In this document: piece after piece, positions 50,216 through 63,000 of the stretch
Layout of the letters: every line of letters begins with the position of its first letter
How positions within the stretch are numbered: position 1 is the first letter of the stretch
Origin: Sapria himalayana
Taxonomy: Eukaryota; Streptophyta; Magnoliopsida; Malpighiales; Rafflesiaceae
DNA length: 64,000 nucleotides
NCBI GenBank assembly: GCA_029783825.1
Contig: JAREIK010003009.1
Coordinates: 61,695-125,694 of the forward strand
Reading direction: 5' to 3'
Notes under the pieces: generated by a model
Database searches by the model: none
The model's input: the letters and a program-made list of their open reading frames with translations, nothing else
What the model was told of the DNA's origin: nothing
Translations under genes and position numbers: made by a program

Positions 50216-50990
50216 TACCAGAATATTTCTTGAGATCGAGTCGTAGCATTCAGCATTTTGCTTCGTGAAGAAAGAGAAGTATCAGAAGCATTTCCAAAAT
50301 CAAAGTCAGGAAGATCATCGTAATCATTTGTAGCCATTTGCTTTCTACCAGCATAACCTAATGAAAGTAAGGCAGCCATATGAACATGAGGAGCTACTCC
50401 AATGGTTTGCCTGCCAATTGTTGAAGTAGTTTCGACTTGTCATAGTCTTGCAAATGCAGGGTGTGAGGATGAATCATAAATTAAAGAAATTTGGGATTGT
50501 TCTGTCATTGAGAAAGAGTTGGTGAGCCAAAGATAGTCTATCGTAAAAAAAGGCTATTGATCAGTATGAGGTTGACTCATTAGGATATTCATGGAATTGA
50601 TGTCAGTGTTTCCACTAGCACCATGAAGGGATTAATCAGCTATTTTGCCTATTCTTTGAGAAGCATCGAGAGAGTTGCGAGGTTTATCACTTAAAGAGGC
50701 AATCTAGCTCTCATATGCTTTAACAATTTGGGGTGATTATCATTGGCAGTCATGCCCTTAAAAAATCCATGCTTAGCAAGTATGGTGATTATGGTATGGC
50801 TTAGAGGGTAGACATACAAATCAATACTCTATGAAAGTTGTGCAAAGCCAACCCTCTCATCTTTCTTGTACCATCGTGCCCTCTTTCATGCTTGCCGGTT
50901 CAGAGTTCGACTTTGTTCTAAATCTCACATTAACATCCTAACATGTCAGGAATGATAGAGACATTCTAATTCAACGATCAAAGAATGCAT
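50216..50990 (-). pseudogene. Host-gene fragment, SPOC-domain-like C-terminus
   Basis: The minus-strand translation from about 50880 reads RWYKKDERVGFAQLS-SIDLYVYPLSHTIITILAKHGFF. This pattern (ERVG, LYVYP, T-x3-L) resembles the end of SPOC domains in plant TFIIS/SPOC transcription-elongation proteins. From 50700 to 50216 one frame holds about 160 codons: SDKPRNSLDASQRIGKI, TEQSQISLIYDSSSHPAFAR, RQTIGVAPHVHMAALLSLGY, and NDYDDLPDFDFGNASD near the end, then TAG. 'LP(D/E)FDF' is typical of such C-terminal tails. Three internal stops (TAA, TAG, TGA) and a frameshift near 50710 kill it. The upstream part (50990-50880) is weaker. No other domain of the gene is present. The family call is from memory of the motif, not from a search. 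Confidence 0.5.
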
Positions 50991-53625
50991 ATCATGTTTT
51001 CGTTTAAGCAAATAATGAGCAATGAAATGTAACTCACCATGACCATGGTACACAAACTCATGATGAATGATAGGGTTCGAAGAAGTAAAATAACTAGACA
51101 TTAAAAAATGATATAGTTACATTTTGCTGAGTAAGGGTAGAAAATGTTACCTCAAATCAAATGCTCCTACATATAAGATAAGCGATGAAGAGTAAGCATT
51201 AAACAATAAATATATAAACAACTTTAAGAGCTAGCACACTTTCCAGTGATTTGAAATCCATTAAACATTAACAAGAATAATCATTAAAAAACATCACACT
51301 TTTATAAATATACAAGTGTTTAGATATAATGTTGTGTTTAAAATATTTTTATAAATGTTACATATATATAATTATATATTTGTAACACTTTTATAAATAT
51401 TATATAGTATATATATCACATTTATATAAACAGTATAAATATTTTATATTTATATAAAAATTTATATGTTATATAAATGTTTACAAAAATGTATAAATAT
51501 TTTATATGTTATATAAATGTTATATAAAAAATATATATAAATGGATAGTTTTATGTAAATGGTGCAAAATATTTATAAACATTTATACATATGTATAAAT
51601 ATTTATATATAATAATATATGTTTATATAAACATATCAATGTTTATATATAATATAATATGTTTATATATATTAAAGTATAGACATTTATATATAATGTC
51701 ATATGATTATATAAATGTATAAAAGTTTATAAATAATGATATCTATCTATAATATTTTTGGAGACAAAAAAATAGAACCCATAAACATTGATTTTGTTTT
51801 TTCTTAAGTTACAGAAGCAGAAAACATTAAGCATACTTTATTTATTAAGTAATAAAAGCAGAAAACATTAAACATAATTTTTTTATTAAGTTACAGAAGT
51901 AGAAAACATTAAGCATAAATTTTTTTTATTAACTTACAAATGCAAAAAACAAAATGTACATTTTATATTTAAAATCTATAAAATCCTAATTTTTTAAATA
52001 GTTAAAGAACAAAGTTTACACTAACCATTTTCTATTTCATTAATGGCGGAGAGTTAACATCATATAAGTGATGTGAAAATAGAAGAAAGAAGAAGAAAAT
52101 TGGAGGAAAATAAAAAAAATAAAAACTTAATATTCTGTATAAAACAAACTTTGCCATTGGTAATGAAATTGAGAGAGACAGAGAAATGTATATAGTATTT
52201 TGAAGAAGAAGATCAATGATAATATTACTTGGTAACAAGAAGAGTCTGAATTTGCTGGTTGCTCATATAGTCGAGTTTAGCTTCTCCTCTCTTTCTTTTC
52301 GAAAGATGAAAAAATGTTTGTGATTGAATATTCGTGAGCATTTTTTATCACGGAATTAAGTGATTAAATTTCTCTCTTTTTTTATATTAAAAAAAGAGAC
52401 AAAAATATACAAGTAAACTAAAATTATAAAAATTAAATAATTTAAATAAAAAAAATGAAATAGATTTTTTTAACCATAAATGATATTATTTCATAAATAA
52501 ATAAATTAATAATATATAATAATAAAGTATTTGATATATATATATATATATATATATCTAATGGTTATAAATTTTTAAGAATTCAATTTAATTTTTATGA
52601 TATAATATGAAATAATTATAAAAGAATAAAATTTCATATTATTTGATATAATTTATAATTTAAATAATTTTAAAAATTATTTAAAGCTTAGAAGATCAAA
52701 AAAAATTGTAATATTTATTATTTTAATAAAAAGTAGAATATTATAAGTTAATAGTAAAGATCTTACTTAATTGTTTAATTCTTATAAATTTGAGTAGGGA
52801 CAAAAAAAACTTGAATTAAAATCAACTTAAGGTCAGTTAGGTAGTACTTTTTAAAAGTGTTGATAGGCAAAAAAATAATTTAAGTATTTTAAGGACAAAA
52901 AATTTAATTAGTAATATTTTAAATAATTCTTTTTCAAACCCTAAAAAAACAATTGAAGTGTTCTATTAATAACCACAATGATATATTTATTTTTTAAATC
53001 ATCAAAATTTTTTTTGATGTAATTAAAAGATCTATGTATTTATCTTTAAATATCAATTTATTTTCTTTAAGATTTAAAAAAAATAATTTGAATTTTTTTC
53101 ATAAATTTTTATATGTTTTTGTAAATATTTTTTTAAAATATTACTATAATCATTAAAATATTTTTTTTTATTTTAAATAATATAAATATTTATCTATTTA
53201 TTCATTAATTCAAATATTTTTATAATTTTTTTTATTTAATCATATAATTATATAATTTACCTTTTTAGTAGTAGTAATTTTTTTATATGTTCATTTATTA
53301 ATAAAAATATCTTACAAAAAGATTATAATTATATAATTAATTATTTAATGTTTTTTTAAAAAATATATTTAATTATCATAATTAAATATTTCAGAAAAAT
53401 AATTTGTATACTTTTTAAAAAATTTTATTTAATTATTATTAATATAACTTTTTATTTGTATTTATATAATTTTATAATTATTTTTGTATAATATCCTTTT
53501 TTTAATAATTATATGAGGTGAATGTGTCTTTCAAGAAATGTTCATCCATAGGTCATGGCATACATTTTAATATATAAAATTACATAAAAAATTAAAATAA
53601 ATAATATAAAAAAATTAAAATAATT
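50991..53625. other. AT-rich region, no recognisable gene
   Basis: 51290-51760 is an inverted copy of the CACTA-2 AT-rich leader. The remainder is A/T-dominated with (TA)n at about 52535-52557. The ORF at 52032-52238 (minus) matches nothing I know. 52800-53600 is nearly pure A/T. Confidence 0.5.
51290..51760 (-). repeat. Inverted copy of CACTA-2 AT-rich leader
   Basis: Read on the minus strand it follows 13260-13700: CATATGACATTATATATAAA, TCTATACTTTAATATATATA, AACATTGATATGTTTATATA, and ATATATACTATATAATATT, in the same order. Simple A/T composition can mislead, but the ordered longer words support homology. Confidence 0.6.
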
Positions 53626-54056
53626 AAAGATTAGCGATGGAAATTATCCCCAGCATAAAAGCTAGGGAAAAATATCTAGCTAAATGCATATATTTTGTAA
53701 AAATTATCATTTAAGGTATAATCTCTTGCTAAAAAATATAAAAGAGAAACAAATATTCTTATAATGATACTATCTCGATCTAATTAGATATAAAGAATTT
53801 GTCGCTAATTTCATTGCTAAATTTCCTACATTTAATTGTGGGGAAATCAACGAAAAATTAGTGACGGATTATGTCAAGATCTAATTAGCTAGGGAAATCC
53901 ATCGCTAATTCCGTTGCTAATTCCATTGCGATATTTCCTGCTTTTCTATGCAAGGAAATTTAGAAATAAATTTGCTACGGATAATCTCTTATTCTAATTA
54001 GCTAGAGAAATTCCGAAGCTAAATTTCACTATATAAATTGACATTTTTTCGTAGTG
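53626..54056 (+). mobile_element. Family A CACTA 3' end
   Basis: GATTAGCGATGGAAATTATC, AAAGCTAGGGAAAAA, TCCATCGCTAATTCCG and similar words fill the region. It ends at 54056 with TTTTTTCGTAGTG, complement of CACTACGAAAAAA. The rest of this element may be the 50102-53625 segment with CACTA-3 nested in it, but a matching 5' end was not found. Confidence 0.7.
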
Positions 54057-57000
54057 GACATAATGATTGACAGATTGAAAGACATATTGATAGATAGTTT
54101 GATAGAAAGTTAGATGGATAGATCGATTGATAGATAGATAAATAGATAGACATATAAATAGACAGATAGATAGACAAATAGATAGAGAAATAGATAGACA
54201 AATGATAGAGAGACTATTAAATAAAAGATAGATAGATAGACAAATAGTTAGTTAGTTAGTTAGATATTTAGATAGATAGATAAATATAAAGATTGATAGA
54301 TAGGTAGATAGATAAATATTAATATAGATAGATAAATAAATAGAAGATAGAAAGATAGATAGAAAGATAGGCAGACATATAGTTAGACAGACAGATAGAT
54401 AAATAAATAAGTAGATAGATAGATATATATATATACATACAGAATATAAACAAATAGATCGATAGAGAAATCAAAAAAGTGAAATAGAAAGATAGATAGG
54501 TAGAAAGATAGACAGACAAACAAATAGGCAGATAGGCTGCCAGTGAGATTGGTAGACAGTCATGTAGGTAGATAGATAGACAGACAAACAAAGGGATTGA
54601 TAGATAGACAGCAGATAGATAGACTGATAGACAAACAAACAAATATAAAGACATATATAGACAAGAAAGAGAAATAGGCATATAAACTGACAATTTAATA
54701 GACAAATTGATAAATAGATTTATAGACATAAAGATAGATAGATAGATAGATTGATTGATAAACATAATGATAGACAGATCGATAGACATTATGATAGAGA
54801 GATTTATAGATAGATTGATAAACAGATTGAGAGATAGGTTGATAGACAGATTAATAAATAGATGGATAGATAGATATATAGATAGACAGATAGATAAACA
54901 GATAGATAGCTAGATAGATAGACAAATAGATAGACATATTATTAGAAATATAGACAAATAGATAGATTGATAGTTAGATAAAGAGATATAAAGAGATATA
55001 GATAGGTAAATAGATAAATAGAAAGATATGTAGATAAACAAATAGATAGATAGATAGATAGATAGATATATAGATAGACAGATAGAGAGACATATAGATA
55101 GATAAGTAGATACATAGATAGATAGGCAGATAGACAGATAGATTGATAAATAGATAAATAGTGTGACATACAAATAATTAAAAAGATATATAAATAGATA
55201 GAAATAAAGATATACAGATAAAGAGACATATAGATAGATAGATAGATAAATAGATATACAGACAGACAGACAGATAGATATATAGATAGATAGAGAGATA
55301 GACATATTGATAAATGGATTGAAAGTTAGTTTGATAGATAGATTGATAGACTGATTTATTGATAAATTGATAAATAAATTGATAGAAATTAGATAGACAA
55401 ATTGATAGACTATTAGAAAGACAAATTGATAGATAGATAAATATATAGATAGATAAATATATAAATATATAGTTAGATATATAAATAGATAAAGAGATAG
55501 ATAGATAGATATATAGATTGATAGATAGTCAGATTATTAGATAGAAAGATAGAAATAATATTAGATCGATAGATTTAAAATTAGATAGACATATATATAG
55601 ATAGATAGATAAAAAAATAAATAGATAGATAAAAATAAAAATAGATAGATAGAAAGTTAGACATAAAGATATTCAAATAGTTATACAAATAAATTAATAG
55701 AAAGATATATAGAAAGAAAGATAGATAGATAATTGACATATAGATAGACATATAGAAGGATAGAGAGACATATAGATAGACAGATAGGCAGATATATAGA
55801 TAGATAGACAAATAAATAGATAGACAAAAATATAGACTGATAAATAGACCGATAAACAGACAGACATATAGATAGATAGAATGATATACAAATAGATACA
55901 CAGATAAATAGAAAGATTGATAGACATATAGATATACATATAGATAGACAGATAGATAGACACATAGATACACACCTAGATAGACAGAGAGATTGATAAA
56001 TAGATAGAAAGCTAGATTGACAAATAAATATATTTAAAAATAGATAGATAGATAGATAGACACATAGATAGATAGATAGATAGATAGATAGACAAATAGT
56101 TTGATCGACAAATAGATGGAACCAATAGATTGACAGATAGATAGACAAATAGATATACAGATAGAAAGAAAGATAGATAAGAAATAGATAGTTAGACAAG
56201 TAGATAGGCAGATAGATATATATAGTTAGAAACATAGAAAGACAAATAGATAGATAGGAAAATAAACACAAATATTAAGATGGATAGATAGATAATTAGA
56301 TAGACAGACAGATAGATTGGCATGCAGTAAATTAGTTATTTACTACCTGATATTTAGATAGGCAGATAGATAGACAAATAGTTAGACAGACAGAAAGAGA
56401 AATAGATAGATAGACAAATAGACACACAAATAGTGGCCAAATAGATAGATAGTCAGATAGACAGATAGATAGATCCGCAGGCAATTAGGTCGGCATACTA
56501 TTAGGCATGGAGGCAAGATAGACAGATAGGCAGACAAAATATAGGCAGATAGATAGACAAACAAATAAACAAAGAGATAGACAAACATATAGATAGATAG
56601 ATAGACAAACAGATAAATAGATAGATAGTTTGATACACAAATTTATAGACACATAGATAGATAGATTATTAGATAGATAGATAGATAAAAAGATAGAAAG
56701 ATCGATAGATAGATAAACATAAAGATAGATATGTTGATAGATATACAAATGGATAAATAGATAATAAAATAAAATGATAGAACAATTAATGACATATTGA
56801 TAGAAATTTGATAGACACATTAATAGACAGATTGATAGATATATAGATAGACTAATAGATAGACTTATTGATAGACAGATTGATAGACAAAATGAAAGAA
56901 AGATAGATAGACAGATTGACAGATAGATTGATAGATAGATTGATAGAGAGAGAAATAGATAGACAAGTTGATAGAATGATAGATAGAAAGATAGATTAAC

Positions 57001-60000
57001 AAATAGATAGATAGATAGATCGATAGATTTTTATACAAATAGATAGACAGACAGATAGATAGATAGACACACAAATAAATTGAAAGAAAGAAAGATAGAT
57101 AGATAGATAAATACATAAAAAGATTGATAGTTAGATTTATCGATAGATAGATATATAGACAGAAAGATAGACTAAAAGAAAGATAGATTAAAAGATTTAT
57201 AGACAAATTCATAGACATACTCATAGACACATTGAATTATAGATTGATAGAAGATTGATAGATAGAATTATAGACTAATAAATAGACAAATAGATAAACT
57301 GTTTGATAGATAGATTAATAGACTAATTAAAAGATATATAGATATACATATTTATAGCCTAATAGATATACAAAAAATAGATAGTCAAATAAATAATTTA
57401 ATTGATAGATTATTCGACAAATAGATAGATAGATAATTAAATAGATAGAAAAATAGAAAGATCGACAGATATAAAGAAATATAGATAGATAGATATATAG
57501 ATAGATAGAAAGGTAGATAGATAGGGAGATAGATTGATAGAGAGATAAATAAATAGTTAGATAAAAAATAGGTAGGTAGGTAGATAGATAGAAAGACAGA
57601 AAGACAGAAAGACAAACAGATAGATAGATAGATAGATAGACAGATAGTTAGAAATATAGATAGATAAAGAGATAGATTGATAAAGAAATAAATAGATAGA
57701 TAGATATAATGAAAGATAAAAAGATAAACATATAGATAGAGAGATAGGCAGGCAGGCAGACAGACAAATAGATAGATAGATAAATAGATATATAGATAGA
57801 TAGTCAGATAAATACTTAGATAGCTGGACAAATAGATAGACAGATAGATCGTAATAGATATAAACAAATAAAAGGATAGATAGTTATATAGATAGATAGA
57901 TAGAATGATAGATATATAGATATATAGATATATAGACAGACAGATAGATAGATAAAAATATAGGGAGATAGACATAATGATTGATTGATTGATAGATATA
58001 CAGATATATAGAGAGATAGATAGATAGATAAACAACTAGATACACAAATAGATAGATAGTTATAAAGATAGATATTAAGACAGATTGATAGATAGTTATA
58101 AAGATAGATATTAAGACAGATTGATAGATAGTTATAAAGATAGATATTAAGACAGACAAACAGATAGATAGATAGATAAATTGATAATCATATAGAAAGA
58201 CAAATATGTAGATAGACAGATAGATAAATAGTGAGATAGAAAGACATGTAGATAGACATACAGATAGAAAGATAGATAGACAAACAAGCAACCTGGTTGG
58301 AATGTAGACAGTCAAGTAGGTAGAAAGATAGACAAATAGAGAGATAGATAGATAAAGAGATAGATAAATAAAAAGGCAAACAAACAAAAATACAGAGAGA
58401 CAAACTGATAGAAAGACAAATAAATAGATAGATAGATAGTTTGATGGACTAATAGAGAAATATTTATACACATAAATATAGATAGATTGATATAGAAATA
58501 GATAGATTGATAGATAAACAGATAAATATCCAAATAAATATATAGACAAATTGATAGATAGATAGATAGACAGATAGACAGATAGATAGACAGAAAGATA
58601 GAAAGATAGATAGACATATTGTTAGACATAATGATTGAAAGATAGATTGATTGATAGACATATTGATAAAAAGATTGATAGATAAATTATTAGATATATT
58701 GATAGACATAAAGATAGTTAGATAGATAGATAGCTAGATAAATTAAAACATAGAGAAATAGATACACAGATAGTTTGATAGTTTGATTGATAGATTATTA
58801 GACATATAGATTATAGATAGATAATTAGTTGGATACATAAACAGTTAGATCGGTAGATAGGTAAATAGATAAATAGATAGATATATTAATATGTAGATAG
58901 AAAGATTGAAAGATAGATATAAAAAAAGATAGATAGATAGAAAATTAGATAGATAGATATATAGACAAGAAGATAGATAGATATATCGATTGATCATTAG
59001 ATAGATAGATAGACAGAAAAATAAAAATATAGATATACAGCTAGATACAAAGATAGATTAATTAATAGATAGATAGACACAAATATAAATACATAGATAG
59101 ATAGATTGATATACAAAAAGATAGACAAGTAGATATACATATAGATAGATTGAAAGATAGATAGACAAAAAGATACAAAGATAGATATATAAATACATAA
59201 ACAAGTAGATAGACAGATATATAGATAAATAGATATATAGATAGATAGAAATATAGATAAACTGATAAAAAGAACAATATATAGATAGACAGGCAGATAT
59301 ACACACAAATTGATAGCTAGGTAGGTAGGTAGCTAGGTTGGAAGATAGTTAGGCAGGTAGGCATATAGACAGACAAATGTAGATATATAGATAAATAGAT
59401 AGAAAGTCAAATAAACATATAAAAGATAGATAGACAAACAATAGAAAGACAAATAAATATTTATATAGATAGTTTATAGACAAATTGATAGACAGACTTA
59501 TATAAGAAAGATATATTGATTGATTGATAGAAAACATATAGATAGACAGCTTGATAGATAGATTGATAGACAGATTGATAGACATATGTATTCATAGATT
59601 GAAAGACAGATTGATAGACATCTTGTTAGATCATTTGATATACATATTAATAAACAGATGGATATATAGATAGATAGATAGTAGATTTATTGATTGATTG
59701 ATAAGCAAAGAGATAGACAAATATATAGACATATGGATAGACTAATAGTTAGACAGATTATTAGACAAATAGATAGAGAGACAGATAGAGAGACAGATAG
59801 AAAGATAGATAGATAGATATACAAATAGAATGATAGAGTGATAGGTAGATAGATAGATAGAAATATAGATAGATAAATAGATAGATAGATAAACAAATAG
59901 ATAGACAGATAAAAATATAAATAGTTAAATAAATAGTTAGAAAAACAATAGAAAAGTAGATAAATAGATAAATAGATAGATATATATACATTTAGATATA

Positions 60001-63000
60001 TAGATAGATAGATAAATAGATAAACAAATATATAGATAGTTGGATAGAAATCCAAATAGATAGATAGGTAGATAGATAGACATACATACATACAAATAGA
60101 TAGATAGGCAGCTATCCAGGTATAATAGATAGTTATGCAGGTTTTCAATTAGACAGAAAAATAAATGGATAGACAGATAGATAGATATATAGATTGATAG
60201 ACAAACAAACAAATAGAAAGATAGACAGACAACAAAAAGACAAATAGACATTAAATAGACAAATTGATAGATAGATTGAATGACAAATTTATAGACAAAA
60301 AAATAAATAGATAGATAGATAGTTAGTTAGTTAGATAGACAGATAGATTGATTGATTCATTGACATAATGATAGACTGATTGATAATCTAAGAGAGAGAT
60401 AGATATTTTGATAGACAAATTGATAGATAGATTAATAAATAAACGGATAGATAGATAGATAAATAGATAGAAAGATAGATAGACAAATAGATATATATTT
60501 TGATAGACAAATAGATAAACAGATTGATAGACAAATAGATAGACATATTATTAGAAAAAGAGATAGATAGATAGACAGACAGATAGACAGGTAGATAAAT
60601 AGATAGATAGATAGTTTGATAGACAAATAGATATATATATATATAGATAGGTATATAGATAAATATAAAGATGGATAGATAGACAGATAGATAGATACAT
60701 AGATAGACTGAGAGATAGATAGATTGATAGACACATATATAGACATATAGATTAACAAATAGATAGAAAAGTAGATAGATAGATAAATAGATAGATAGAT
60801 AGATAGACAAATAGATATATAGATACATAGATAGATATACATACAAAAGATAGAAAGAAATATAACAGATAAAAAGATAGATATACAGATAAATAGATAT
60901 ATAGATATATAGATATATAGATAGATAGAGAGATAGAAAGTTAGACAAATAGATAGATAGACAGATTAATAGATAGATTGATAGACATACTGATAGATGG
61001 ATTGAAAGATAGTTTGATTGATAGATTGATAGAAAGATTAATAGACAATAGATAGACAAAATGATAGGCAATTAGATAAGCAGATTGATAGATGGATAGA
61101 TAGATAGGTAGATAAATAAATATATAGATAGATATAATGGGCTATCGAGAGATAGATAGATAGATATAAGATAGATAATAGTCAGATTATTAGATTGATA
61201 GATAGATAAAAATATTATAAGATAGATAGATTTATAAATAGATAGACAAATAGATAGAAATCTATATAGATAGATAGACAGCAGATGAATAGATAGATAG
61301 ATAGATAGATAAGAAATAAATAAATCGATTGAAAAAAAGATAGATAAGTAGATAAATAGATGGATAGATAGAGTGACATAAAGATAGTCAGATAGTAAGA
61401 TAAATAGATAGATAGATAGATATATAGATAGATAGATAAAAAGATAGATAGATATACAAAAAGATAGAATGATAAATAGATAGATATATAGATAGATAGG
61501 TATATGTATATAGATATATAGATATAATGAAAGATAGAATGATAGATAGAGATAGAGATAGATAGATTGATAGATAGATAGATAGACAGATAGTTGACAC
61601 ATAGATTGACACATTGATAGACAGAGAGATTGACATATATATAAATAAGTAGATTAACATATAATAGATAGAAAGAAAGATTGACACATAGATCGATAAA
61701 TAGATAGATAGATAGATAGATAGACACATAGATATTCAAATAGATAGATAGATAGATAGATAGATTGAAAGATAAATAGATAGATAGATATATAATAGAT
61801 AAATAGATAGATAAGTAAATAGGCAAATAGATAAATTATTAGATAGATATATAGATAGACAGATAGATAGAAAGATAGTTTGAGGGAAAATAGACAAACA
61901 TAAAGATAGACAAATTGACACACAAATAGTTAGAAAGATAGATACTTAATTAGATTGACAGAGACATAGATAGCGAGCAGTTATGTAGGTAGTATATTAC
62001 ATTTGTAGGTAGATAAAAGATTGACAGATAAACAAATAGGCATATAGAAAAACAAACAAATAGGCAGATAGAAAAACAAACAAATAAAGAGATAGACAAA
62101 TAGATAGATAGGTAAATAGTCATAATGATAGATAGCTAGTAATACATAGATTAATAGACACATATAGATAGATTGATAGAGAGATCGATAGACATATAGA
62201 TATATAGTATATATATATATTGATAGTTAGACAATAGATAGACAGCTTGATAGATAGAATTAAAATATTGATAAACTAGTATAGACAATTGATAGAGAGA
62301 TTAATAGATAGAATGATAGATAGATAAATAAATAGATAGACAGATAGATAATTATTTAGATAAATAGATAGATAGATGGATGTATAGATAGATAGATAAA
62401 TAGATAGATAAATAGATAAATTTACATATTATTATATAGAAACTTAGATAGATATATAAATAGATAGATAGACAGACAGATAGATTATAGATATATATAT
62501 TTAGACAGATAGATAGACATATAAATAGATTTAGAGACAGATTCATAGATACACCGATAAAAAGATAGACAGATAGACAAATAGATAGATATATATATAG
62601 GTAGATAGATAAATATACATATAGATAGATAGATATATAGATAGATAGATATATATATATAGACAGATCGATAGAAAAATAGAAAGATAGATAGATAAAT
62701 AGATAGACAGACAAAAGATAGATAGATTGACAAGAAGATAGGCATATTAATAGATAGATAGATAGATATATAGATAGACAGATAGATAGACATACAGTTT
62801 GATAGATAGAAAGACAGGCAGATAGATATACAAATAGACACATATAGATATATAAATAGATAGATAGTTAGTTAGTTATATAGGCAGACAAACAAATAAG
62901 CATGCATATAGAAAGATATTCAGATAAAAATTAGCAGATAGATATACTTACAAACTAAGAGAATAACAAATAGACAGATAGATATACCGATAGAGAGAAA

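Noticed and set aside
52032..52238. 68-codon minus-strand ORF rich in Phe and Leu
   Set aside because: Low-complexity AT/CT-rich sequence, no recognisable family, and no sign of exons around it.
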